Shown here in pieces: positions 32,835 to 41,175 of a stretch of DNA of 64,000 bases. Below the pieces are notes generated by a model. The model saw only the letters and a list, made by a program, of their open reading frames with translations, searched no databases and was not told the DNA's origin. The position numbers and the translations under genes are program-made. Positions within the stretch are counted from its first letter, which is position 1. Each line of letters starts with the position of its first letter. Source of the DNA: an uncultured Prevotella sp. (GTDB lineage Bacteria; Bacteroidota; Bacteroidia; Bacteroidales; Bacteroidaceae); the NCBI GenBank assembly GCA_900314995.1, contig OMXK01000002.1:1-64000 (forward strand). Reading direction: 5' to 3'.

Positions 32835-35255
32835 ATGAACAAGATATTCAAATTATTAGGAAGTTCATTGATGGTGGCAATGGCATTGACAGCCTGCTCA
32901 CCAGAAACTTTCGACGGACCTGATCAGAATGGTATTCCGTCGGTAACAGGGGTGGACATCGATATGAATGTAGATCAGGCCGTGAATGAGGCCACATTCA
33001 CAGTACAAAACATGCCCAAAGGCACTTACGCTTTCTGGACTGTTGATGACAAAGTCTATTCAACACTGTCTCCTATGCACTGGGCAAACAGCAAGGCCGG
33101 TACTTATGCTGTAGAGTTGAGGCTGGGTAACCGCAACGGTTTTAGCCAGTCAAGCATTACCAAGACCTTCACATTCGAGAACACGAAGGTTGACTTTACG
33201 CAATACATCAGCCGTATTAGCCGCACATGGCGTATCAATCATACAGAGGTTGGTCACATGGGTTGTGGCGAACCGGGAACCGACGGTTCTAACTGGTGGA
33301 GTGCACAGCCAGAGGATAAAGCTGATTGGGGTGTCTATGATGACCGTATCACTTTCTCTGAGGATGGCGTGTACGACTATGACCCAGGTGAAGGTGGTAC
33401 AGTATATGTCAATTATGAGACATCGCTCTTCCCAGAGTATAATACAAATGACGGTAATGACTTTATGGCTCCTGTAGAGCGTCAGACATCAATCTACAAC
33501 TTCGATGTGGATGGAGATAAGGTGATTCTGAAGCTTGGAGAAGGGACGCTGTTCCCCTATTTGTCCAAAGACAAACAGTATGCTGAACCTGTATTTACCG
33601 TCGTAAAGCTGACAAATTCAGAGATGGTGCTGCTTTATGAAGGTGAGGGTATTACTTGGCGTTTCATGTTCACCAGCAAAGAGGACGATGCCCCCAAAGA
33701 CTTCAAAGGCTATAAGTTCGATAGTGATGGCAATATGCTTCGTGATGCAACATGGGAACTCTCTCGTTACTATGCTCACGGCGATGGTTGGGAAGGTTAC
33801 AATGCTGAGGATATTACCTATACTAACGAGGGTAACAAGAAGTTCGTGGTAACGTTGCCTTATGAGTCAAACCAGCGTTGGCAGGCTCAGTTCCAATTGC
33901 AGAACCTTGGTGGCGTATCAACTGTGGCTGGTAAGAACTACGACTTCTCCATCAAGCTGAAAGCTAATCAGGATTTGAATAGTGCTACCGTGAAACTCAC
34001 GGATGCAGCTGACGATACGAATTTCTATTTCGATGAAGTGATTCCTCTGGAAGGAGATGCTGAATATCTGCTCTACAAGAGTAATATGGAAGGCAAGGAT
34101 ATCGCAGCTATGCACCTTGTATTTGACTTTGGTGGTTGCCAGGCAGGAACAGTTGTCGAGATTTCTGACATGGTTTTGAAAGATCATGCATACGACGATG
34201 GTGCAGGACAGCCAGAAGAGCAAGGTGAAGAAGGCGGTGACAAGCCCGTTTTAACACCATTCGATTTCAACGATCCAGGCAATATGCTGAAAGATGCAGG
34301 ATGGGACCTCTCCCGCTACTATGCTCATGGTGACGGTTGGGAAGGCTATAATGCTGAGGATATTACCTATACAAATGAGGGTAACCAGAAGTTCGTTGTA
34401 ACGTTGCCCTACGAGTCAAACCAGCGTTGGCAGGCTCAGTTCCAGTTGCAGAACCTCACAGGTGTATCTACCTCTGCTGACAAGACCTACGACTTCTCTG
34501 TTAAATTGAAGGCCAATCAGGATCTTAATAGTGCTACTGTGAAGTTGACGGATGCCGCTGATGATACAAATTTCTACTTTGACGAAGTAATTCCTTTGGA
34601 GGGTGATTCTGAGTATTCACTTGTAATGAGCGGAATGCCTGGCAAGGATATTGCAACTATGCACCTTGTATTTGACTTTGGTGGCTGTGCTGCAGGAACA
34701 GAGGTTGAGATTACCGATATGGTGTTCAAAGAGCATAGTGATGATGGTGGCAGTGAAGGATCTAGCCCCATGAACTACGATGATGCTGATAACATGTGGA
34801 AGGCCATTGATGATAATTCTGCCTTCGAGCTCGGCTACTATTTCGCCGCAGGTGATGACTGGCACGCTATTGACTATACCGAGGCAACTCATACTGGTAA
34901 CACTTATGAACTTACGTTGCCAACTGATCAAGGTAAGAATCAGTGGCAGGGACAGTTCCATATCGACACCAAACTGACGGCTAGCGCTTCTAAGAAATAC
35001 GACTTCCAGTTCGTTATCGAGACGGATGCAGATTGCCCACAGGTGACCATGAAGCTGACAGATGCAGGTGATACCAATTACTTCATCGAGGAGCGTAATG
35101 ATGTTCCCGAGGGTGGAAGCGTGTTTACCTGGCAGGGCGTTTCCCTGAAGGAAGGTACAGATGCAGAGGCTATCCGCTTCTTCCTTGACTTCGGTGGATG
35201 TCCTGGTGGTACCAATGCTAAAATCAGTAAGATTATCCTTAGGGAAGCAAAATAA
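32835..35255 (+). CDS. Surface glycan-binding lipoprotein with three CBM-like modules (PUL 2)
   Basis: An 806-residue lipoprotein (signal ends MALTACSPE). An Ig/PKD-like domain (about 35-115) is followed by an unrecognised domain rich in Trp and Asp (about 120-290), then three beta-sandwich modules: about 299-450, 482-635 and 650-805. The first two modules are almost identical (both contain GDGWEGYNAEDITYTNEG and KLKANQDLNSATVKLTDAAD) and the third is diverged; all share WQxQFxx and a late FDFGGC or LDFGGC. An acidic Gly/Glu-rich linker joins modules 1 and 2. They resemble the modules of the PUL 1 protein at 21699. The role is multivalent capture of glycan at the surface. The GH16 gene starts at the next base after its stop. 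Confidence 0.82.
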   Translation: MNKIFKLLGSSLMVAMALTACSPETFDGPDQNGIPSVTGVDIDMNVDQAVNEATFTVQNMPKGTYAFWTVDDKVYSTLSPMHWANSKAGTYAVELRLGNRNGFSQSSITKTFTFENTKVDFTQYISRISRTWRINHTEVGHMGCGEPGTDGSNWWSAQPEDKADWGVYDDRITFSEDGVYDYDPGEGGTVYVNYETSLFPEYNTNDGNDFMAPVERQTSIYNFDVDGDKVILKLGEGTLFPYLSKDKQYAEPVFTVVKLTNSEMVLLYEGEGITWRFMFTSKEDDAPKDFKGYKFDSDGNMLRDATWELSRYYAHGDGWEGYNAEDITYTNEGNKKFVVTLPYESNQRWQAQFQLQNLGGVSTVAGKNYDFSIKLKANQDLNSATVKLTDAADDTNFYFDEVIPLEGDAEYLLYKSNMEGKDIAAMHLVFDFGGCQAGTVVEISDMVLKDHAYDDGAGQPEEQGEEGGDKPVLTPFDFNDPGNMLKDAGWDLSRYYAHGDGWEGYNAEDITYTNEGNQKFVVTLPYESNQRWQAQFQLQNLTGVSTSADKTYDFSVKLKANQDLNSATVKLTDAADDTNFYFDEVIPLEGDSEYSLVMSGMPGKDIATMHLVFDFGGCAAGTEVEITDMVFKEHSDDGGSEGSSPMNYDDADNMWKAIDDNSAFELGYYFAAGDDWHAIDYTEATHTGNTYELTLPTDQGKNQWQGQFHIDTKLTASASKKYDFQFVIETDADCPQVTMKLTDAGDTNYFIEERNDVPEGGSVFTWQGVSLKEGTDAEAIRFFLDFGGCPGGTNAKISKIILREAK
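33732..34739 (+). repeat. Tandem duplication of a module, period 549 bp
   Basis: Units 33732-34190 and 34281-34739 encode nearly the same 150-residue module; the offset of 549 bases is 183 codons, in frame. Most differences are at third codon positions. Confidence 0.88.
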
Positions 35256-36377
35256 ATGAAACGGATGATGTTACATAGTATGTTACTCACTCTTGCTACA
35301 GCCTTTATGGGCTGTGGCGGGAGTGGGAACGACTCACAACCGGCAGAGGTCGTCATCAGTGTCTCGCCAGAGATTGTCAATGCACCCGCAGAAGGGGGTA
35401 CCTATGCTGTAAATGTCACGACTACAGGAAAAGAGTGGGGTACTGCCGTTGGTAGTGATTTCTTTACCGTAAAGGCTCAGAATACGGCAGCCCAGACGGG
35501 TACGCTCACCATCACGGTTCCTGCTAATCCTATGGCAGAGTCCCGTTCTGGTGCTGTCACTGTCATGTCAGGTTCGGCTAGAAAGAACATAATTGTCTCG
35601 CAGGCAGCCGCAGAGGCTCCTGCTTATGACGTTCCAGAAGGTTATACGCTGGTTTGGCAGGATGAATTCGATAATGGTTCGGAACTGAATGCTGCCGATT
35701 GGACTCACGAAGTTCAAGGCGATCACTGGGTGAACAACGAGTTGCAGAACTATGTCAACCATAAGACACCTAAGGGCAATCTTGTTACTGAAATCAGTGA
35801 TGGTTCTCTTCGTATCCATTGTTTTAAAGAGGATGGCAAGGTCTATTCTGGTCGTGTTTATGCTCATGTAAATGAAGGTTGGCTGTATGGCTATTTCGAA
35901 GCGAGCATCAAGTTACCGAAAGGTAAGGGTACTTGGCCTGCTTTCTGGATGATGCCTGTGGGTAATGACTGGAGTACGAATCCCTGGCCGAAATGCGGTG
36001 AGATAGACATTATGGAGGAGGTCGGTGTGGTACCTAACGAGGTGTCGTCGAGTATTCATACGCAAGACTATAACCATACAAAGAATACTCAGAAAACTCA
36101 TGCCATGACGATCTCAAAGGCAGAAGGAGAGTTCCATAAGTATGCCCTATTATGGACGGCTGATGAGATTATTACTTATGTAGATGACAAAGAACAACTG
36201 AGAGTGACGAAAACGAAATTGGGTAGTGGTCATGATCAGTGGCCTTTCCATTATGCATTCTATCCCATCTTTAACCTCGCTTGGGGTGGTGACTGGGGTG
36301 GTATGAATGGAGTCGATGACAATGCGTTACCTATAACGATGGAAATAGACTATATTCGCATATTCCAAAAGAAATAA
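35256..36377 (+). CDS. BACON-GH16 endo-beta-glucanase lipoprotein
   Basis: A 373-residue lipoprotein (MLLTLATAFMGCGGSG) with a BACON domain (about 30-125, FFTVKAQNTAAQTGTLTI) and a GH16 catalytic domain from about 130. The catalytic motif GEIDIMEE (about 248-255) is the E-x-D-x-x-E form with the extra residue found in laminarinase-like GH16 subfamily 3; WPAFWMMP precedes it. It should cut beta-1,3 or mixed beta-1,3/1,4-glucans endo-wise at the cell surface; the BACON domain probably holds the enzyme away from the membrane. The ATG directly follows the stop of the binding protein, so translation is coupled. Confidence 0.95.
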   Translation: MKRMMLHSMLLTLATAFMGCGGSGNDSQPAEVVISVSPEIVNAPAEGGTYAVNVTTTGKEWGTAVGSDFFTVKAQNTAAQTGTLTITVPANPMAESRSGAVTVMSGSARKNIIVSQAAAEAPAYDVPEGYTLVWQDEFDNGSELNAADWTHEVQGDHWVNNELQNYVNHKTPKGNLVTEISDGSLRIHCFKEDGKVYSGRVYAHVNEGWLYGYFEASIKLPKGKGTWPAFWMMPVGNDWSTNPWPKCGEIDIMEEVGVVPNEVSSSIHTQDYNHTKNTQKTHAMTISKAEGEFHKYALLWTADEIITYVDDKEQLRVTKTKLGSGHDQWPFHYAFYPIFNLAWGGDWGGMNGVDDNALPITMEIDYIRIFQKK

Positions 36378-36378
36378 G

Positions 36379-37089
36379 ATGGATGCAAATAGAATCATAA
36401 CGTTTCTGCGTCAGTTGATGGCGAACAACAACCGACCTTGGTTCCAGGCTCACAAGTCAGAGTATGATGCTGTAAGAGCAGATTTCGAACATGGTGTCGG
36501 ACAGGCTTTGGAGCGTATTGTGACTTTTGATCCTGAAATCGCACATTTGCAGGTGAAGGACTGTACGTATCGTTTTTACCGCGATACACGGTTCTCACCT
36601 GACAAATCACCTTACAAGAATCATTTCGGTGCCTATATAGATGCAAAAGGCAAGAAGGCACTGCGAGGTGGGTATTATTTACATCTGGAACCAGATCACT
36701 GTTTGGTAGCAGTAGGAAACTATTGGCTGCCTACTAATATATTAACCTCGTGCCGTAATGAAATGATGGCAAACACGGCGGAATGGCTGAAGTGTGTGGA
36801 GAGTACTGCATTTCAAAAATATTATGCAGATTATGGCTCTACGGGTTGGAAGGATAGTTGGGATCAGCCTCAGGGATTTGGATTAGAGAAATTGAAGACT
36901 TGTCCATCAGGTTTTCCTAAGGACTGGCCCTATGTGCAATATCTGCGTTTGAAGGACTATTGTGCCTGGCACGCCGTACCGGACACCTTTTTTGAGGGTG
37001 ATGACTGGTTAAATGAAATGGAACAAATGTTTCGTGCTGCCAAGCCGATGATGGATTTTATGAATGCCGTTATTGATGACTATGAATAA
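36379..37089 (+). CDS. DUF2461-family protein
   Basis: A 236-residue protein of the DUF2461 family, with its N-terminal FLRQLMANNNRPWFQAHKSEY, the middle CTYRFYRDTRFSPDKSPYKN and FGAYIDAKGKK...GGYYLHLEPD. No signal peptide or membrane helix is visible, so it is probably cytoplasmic. Function of the family is unknown. It lies 1 base after the GH16 stop and 15 bases before GH3, clearly within the PUL 2 operon; a link to glycan use is inferred only from this position. Confidence 0.88.
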   Translation: MDANRIITFLRQLMANNNRPWFQAHKSEYDAVRADFEHGVGQALERIVTFDPEIAHLQVKDCTYRFYRDTRFSPDKSPYKNHFGAYIDAKGKKALRGGYYLHLEPDHCLVAVGNYWLPTNILTSCRNEMMANTAEWLKCVESTAFQKYYADYGSTGWKDSWDQPQGFGLEKLKTCPSGFPKDWPYVQYLRLKDYCAWHAVPDTFFEGDDWLNEMEQMFRAAKPMMDFMNAVIDDYE

Positions 37090-37104
37090 TTTTATCTAAA
37101 CGAT

Positions 37105-39354
37105 ATGAAGAAGATTTTTGTATTACTCATGACATTTGGGATAACAGCAACTGGATTAGCTCAACAGTTGCCTGTTTATCTGGATGAGTCGCGACCAGTC
37201 GATGAGCGAATTGATGATGCGTTAAAGCGCATGACACTCGATGAGAAAATTGCGGTGATTCATGCACAGTCAAAATTCTCCAGTCCTGGCGTGAAACGTC
37301 TTGGTTTCCCTGATCTTTGGACTGATGATGGCCCTCACGGTGTACGTCCTGACGTTCTTTGGGATGAATGGGTGCAAGCTGGTCAGACAAACGATTCATG
37401 TGTGGCTTTCCCCGCCTTGACTTGTCTGGCTGCAACTTGGAATCCTGAGATGGCTCGCCTTTATGGTGAGAACCTTGGTGAAGAAGCTCTTTACCGCAAG
37501 AAAAGTGTGATACTTGGCCCTGGTGTCAATATCTATCGTACCCCGTTAGGTGGTCGTAACTTTGAATATATGGGCGAGGATCCGTTGCTTTCTTCCCGTA
37601 TGGTGGTGCCTTACGTTCAAGGCTTGCAGTCGAAAGGTGTCGCTGCCTGTGTAAAACACTATGCGTTAAACAATGATGAGGAATACAGACATCAGGTAAA
37701 TGTTATCGTGAGTGATCGTGCCTTGCACGAGATTTATCTGCCTGCTTTTAAGGCTGCTGTCCTAGAGGGTAAGGCCTGGAGCATCATGGGCGCCTACAAT
37801 CTTTATAAAAACCAACACAATTGCCATAATACCATATTACTCAACAAAATTCTGAAACAGGATTGGGGCTTCGACGGTGTCGTCATTTCAGATTGGGGAG
37901 GATGTCATGATACCGACGAGGCTGTTAAGAACGGCCTCGATCTTGAGTTCGGCACCTGGACGGATGGTCTGACGATGGGGCGGACAAATGCCTACGACAG
38001 CTATTACCTGGCTGTAGCCTACAAGAAAGCTATTCAGGAGGGTAAGTACACAACCAAAGAACTCGACGAAAAAGTGCGCCGTGTGCTCCGTTTATTCTAC
38101 CGCACAACGATGCAACGCGAGAAACCTTTTGGATTCCTCTGCTCGGAAAGTCATTACGATGCTGCGTTGAAGATTGCACAAGAGGGTATCGTGCTACTCA
38201 AGAACGACCCGGTAAAGAAGGGTAAGTCTCCTTTACTGCCACTTGATTTGACAAAGACAAAGCGCATACTTGTTGTCGGAGAGAATGCCATTAAAATGAT
38301 GACTGTTGGAGGTGGCTCTTCATCTCTTAAAGTTCAGCATGAGATACTTCCATTAGATGGTATTTGTGAGATGGCAAAAGCCGCTAATTGTGAAGTCGAC
38401 TATGCTCGTGGCTATATCGGTGACACGATCCAAAGCTTTGATGGCGTGACAGTCGGACGTAAACTCTATGACTCCCGTTCTGCTGAAGAACTGAAAGCAG
38501 AGGCTATTGAGAAAGCCCGTCAGGCAGATGTCGTCATCTTCATCGGTGGCCTCAATAAGAGCTCTTATCAGGATAGTGAGGGGCATGACCGTCAACAATA
38601 TGGTTTGCCATATGGACAGGATGACCTTGTGGAAGCTCTCGTGTCAGCAAACAAAAACCTCGTATATGTTAATATCTCTGGAAATGGTGTGGCTATGCCA
38701 TGGTTGACACGGGTTCCTGCTGTTGTCCAGGGATGGTTTATTGGATCAGAAGCAGGAAAGGCTTTGGCTTCTGTACTCAGTGGTGAGGTAAATCCTTCAG
38801 GAAAGTTACCCTTTACTTGGTATGCCCAATTGGAGCAATGTGGTGCTCATGCGCTGAAGACCTATCCTGGTATCTGGCGTGAGGATCATCAGATTATTGA
38901 TGAGGAGTACAAAGAAGGTATCTATGTCGGTTACAGATGGACAGATCGTCAGAAAGAAAAGCCCCTTTTTGCTTTCGGGCATGGACTGAGTTATACAACC
39001 TTTAAAATCGGAAAGGTGACTGTTGACAAACAGCAGATTACTGCTGATGAACAGATTACGTTCTCAGTCAATGTGACTAACACAGGAAATCGTACCGGTG
39101 CTGAGACTGTCCAACTTTATATCAGTGATAAAGTTGCTTCCGTCGACCGTCCAATCAAAGAACTGAAAGCTTTCCAAAAGGTATTCCTTCAGCCTGGTGA
39201 GACCCAACAGGTTAATCTTACTATCGGCCGTGATGCCTTAAGCTTCTATGATGAAGGTCGTGGGGATTGGACAGCCGAACCAGGTGATTTTGAGGCTCTC
39301 CTCGGAACCTCTTCTGACCAGTTGACACAGAAAATCTCATTTATGCTTAAATAG
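37105..39354 (+). CDS. GH3 beta-glucosidase-type exo-hydrolase (PUL 2)
   Basis: A 749-residue secreted enzyme (signal MKKIFVLLMTFGITATGLA) with the GH3 barrel (KRMTLDEKIAVIH, DGPHGVRPD, KHYALNNDEEYRHQ), nucleophile Asp in VVISDWGGCHD (about 263), the GH3 C-terminal domain with GGLNKSSYQDSEGHDRQ, where the acid/base Glu lies (SEGHDR), and a fibronectin-like end (VQLYISDKVASVDRPIKEL). It is a different GH3 subgroup from the PUL 1 enzyme, with the KHYALNNDE type of active-site loop. It probably releases glucose from beta-gluco-oligosaccharides made by GH16 and GH9. Confidence 0.94.
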   Translation: MKKIFVLLMTFGITATGLAQQLPVYLDESRPVDERIDDALKRMTLDEKIAVIHAQSKFSSPGVKRLGFPDLWTDDGPHGVRPDVLWDEWVQAGQTNDSCVAFPALTCLAATWNPEMARLYGENLGEEALYRKKSVILGPGVNIYRTPLGGRNFEYMGEDPLLSSRMVVPYVQGLQSKGVAACVKHYALNNDEEYRHQVNVIVSDRALHEIYLPAFKAAVLEGKAWSIMGAYNLYKNQHNCHNTILLNKILKQDWGFDGVVISDWGGCHDTDEAVKNGLDLEFGTWTDGLTMGRTNAYDSYYLAVAYKKAIQEGKYTTKELDEKVRRVLRLFYRTTMQREKPFGFLCSESHYDAALKIAQEGIVLLKNDPVKKGKSPLLPLDLTKTKRILVVGENAIKMMTVGGGSSSLKVQHEILPLDGICEMAKAANCEVDYARGYIGDTIQSFDGVTVGRKLYDSRSAEELKAEAIEKARQADVVIFIGGLNKSSYQDSEGHDRQQYGLPYGQDDLVEALVSANKNLVYVNISGNGVAMPWLTRVPAVVQGWFIGSEAGKALASVLSGEVNPSGKLPFTWYAQLEQCGAHALKTYPGIWREDHQIIDEEYKEGIYVGYRWTDRQKEKPLFAFGHGLSYTTFKIGKVTVDKQQITADEQITFSVNVTNTGNRTGAETVQLYISDKVASVDRPIKELKAFQKVFLQPGETQQVNLTIGRDALSFYDEGRGDWTAEPGDFEALLGTSSDQLTQKISFMLK

Positions 39355-39382
39355 TTAATTAGTAGTTAGTAGTTATTGTAGG

Positions 39383-39414
39383 AAAGGGCGTGTGCGTGAT
39401 GCATCCGCCCTTTT
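39383..39414 (+). terminator. Terminator after GH3
   Basis: AAAGGGCG (39383-39390) and CGCCCTTT (39406-39413) with a short T run. It separates the susC-GH3 unit from the regulator-GH9 unit. Confidence 0.75.
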
Positions 39415-39449
39415 GTTATGTAAAAATGTAAAAAAACTAGTGAAAAGTG

Positions 39450-39479
39450 TTTGGGTTATCAGTTTTTTTTGTACTTTTG
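39450..39479 (+). promoter_or_regulatory. Promoter of the second DUF6377 regulator gene
   Basis: TTTG 39450-39453 and TACTTTTG 39472-39479, spacing 18 bases, 23 bases before the ATG at 39503. Confidence 0.72.
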
Positions 39480-39502
39480 CAGACACAATAACTAGCATCT
39501 AC

Positions 39503-41164
39503 ATGAATAGATTACTACTATTAATTACTTTTTTAGTAATAGGATTGGATATATCTGCCCAGAATTATGATCTGAAGACGATCTATCGGCAGATAGATGA
39601 GGCCATTGAACAGTCTCCTTCTTTCGTGGCTGCCTACGAAAGCCAGATTGAAGAGAAACGCCAGCAATACCTGCGCGCTGTGACTCAAGAGGATAAATAC
39701 CAGTTGGCCTATAGTATTTTTATTATGTATAAGGCCTTTATGAATGATTCGGCATTGGCGTATCTTGATCAGGCAGAGCAATGGGCTCAAAAACAGGGAT
39801 TGTTGAATCGAGTGGGAAATTGCCGTGCACAAAAAGCCTTCCAATGCTCCACTGTGGGCTATTACAACGAAGCCCTGGCATTCCTTTCATCTATAGACAA
39901 ACAGCAATTAGACAGTACTGGCCGCACCAATTATTATCGGGCCCAAATGCATGTTTATGGAGAATTGGGCTATTATACGAATATCTCATCGATGAAGGAG
40001 CATTATTTCAAACTGCGCTCTTTGTATCGTGATTCACTCTTCTCTGTTATCGATCATCAGAGTCAGGACTATCTGATGAATAAAGTTCCAGAACTGAAGG
40101 ACCAGAATAAACTAGAAGAAGCCCGTAAACTTTGTGAACAATGGATAAAAAGCGTAAAGCCCGATAGCCATGACTATGCTATTGCAGCATATTATTATTG
40201 GATGGTATGTAGCAATGAGAATGAAGGTCAGTATTGGCTAGGACAGTCGGCTCTTTGTGATGTTCGTAATGCAGTGATGGATCAGGCTTCTCTCTTGGCA
40301 TTGGCAGAAAACCTTAATGCGGCAGGTGATTTGGAACGCTCCTATAAGTATATACGCTTTACTTGGGACAGTAACAACCGTTTTAATACCCGCATGCGTT
40401 CTTGGCAGATAACTCCGATCCTAACAGTCATTGAGAATAACTACCAGAAAGCTGTAGAGCGGAATACGAGTGTTCTTGTGATGTCAATTGTCGCTGTGAG
40501 TATACTGGCATTGCTACTGCTTGGAGTTCTGTTATTTCTTCACCGAAGGAACCGCCAGCTTGGTACAGCTAGGAATGACCTGAAGAATTCTAATGATGAG
40601 TTGGCTGAAGCCAATCGCCGTTTGGCCACCCAGACAGAGGAATTGTCGACTCTGAATAACCAACTTTCCACATTAAACTCACAACTTACAGAAAGTAACC
40701 GTGTTAAGGAAGAATATATCGGACGATTCATGAGTCTTTGTTCGCAGTATATTGACAAGATCGACGATTTCCGTAAGATGGTCAATAAGAAGATGAAGAA
40801 CAAAGAGTTGGATGAGTTGTTCCGTCTGTCAAAATCTACAGAACTAAAGGAGCGTGAACTGGAAGAGTTATATCAGAACTTCGACTCTGTATTCCTGCAT
40901 CTTTTCCCCAATTTCGTAAATGACTTTAATGCACTATTGCAACCAGATGTGCAGATTCATCCAAAAGAGGATAATCGTCTGACAACAGAAATCCGCATTT
41001 TTGCACTTATCCGTCTTGGCATCGAAGATTCTTCGAAGATTGCCGAATTCCTACATTATTCGGTAAACACTATCTATAACTATCGAGCACGTATCAAGAA
41101 CGGTGCCATAGACAACCGTGAGAGTTTTGAGCGTCGCATTAAACAACTTGGACTTTTTCAATAA
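39503..41164 (+). CDS. DUF6377 transmembrane regulator inside PUL 2
   Basis: A 553-residue paralogue of the protein at 14924: signal (MNRLLLLITFLVIGLDISA), TPR-like helical region, membrane helix about 322-345 (SIVAVSILALLLLGVLLFL), a coiled coil, then SVFLHLFPNFVNDFNALL and the helix-turn-helix-like SKIAEFLHYSVNTIYNYRAR (about 511-530). The same order of parts in both argues for the same mode of action: periplasmic sensing coupled to a cytoplasmic DNA-binding end. Its own promoter makes it independent of the enzymes upstream, and GH9 follows after 11 bases. The start was chosen for the signal and promoter. Confidence 0.85.
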   Translation: MNRLLLLITFLVIGLDISAQNYDLKTIYRQIDEAIEQSPSFVAAYESQIEEKRQQYLRAVTQEDKYQLAYSIFIMYKAFMNDSALAYLDQAEQWAQKQGLLNRVGNCRAQKAFQCSTVGYYNEALAFLSSIDKQQLDSTGRTNYYRAQMHVYGELGYYTNISSMKEHYFKLRSLYRDSLFSVIDHQSQDYLMNKVPELKDQNKLEEARKLCEQWIKSVKPDSHDYAIAAYYYWMVCSNENEGQYWLGQSALCDVRNAVMDQASLLALAENLNAAGDLERSYKYIRFTWDSNNRFNTRMRSWQITPILTVIENNYQKAVERNTSVLVMSIVAVSILALLLLGVLLFLHRRNRQLGTARNDLKNSNDELAEANRRLATQTEELSTLNNQLSTLNSQLTESNRVKEEYIGRFMSLCSQYIDKIDDFRKMVNKKMKNKELDELFRLSKSTELKERELEELYQNFDSVFLHLFPNFVNDFNALLQPDVQIHPKEDNRLTTEIRIFALIRLGIEDSSKIAEFLHYSVNTIYNYRARIKNGAIDNRESFERRIKQLGLFQ

Positions 41165-41175
41165 ATGATACAACT

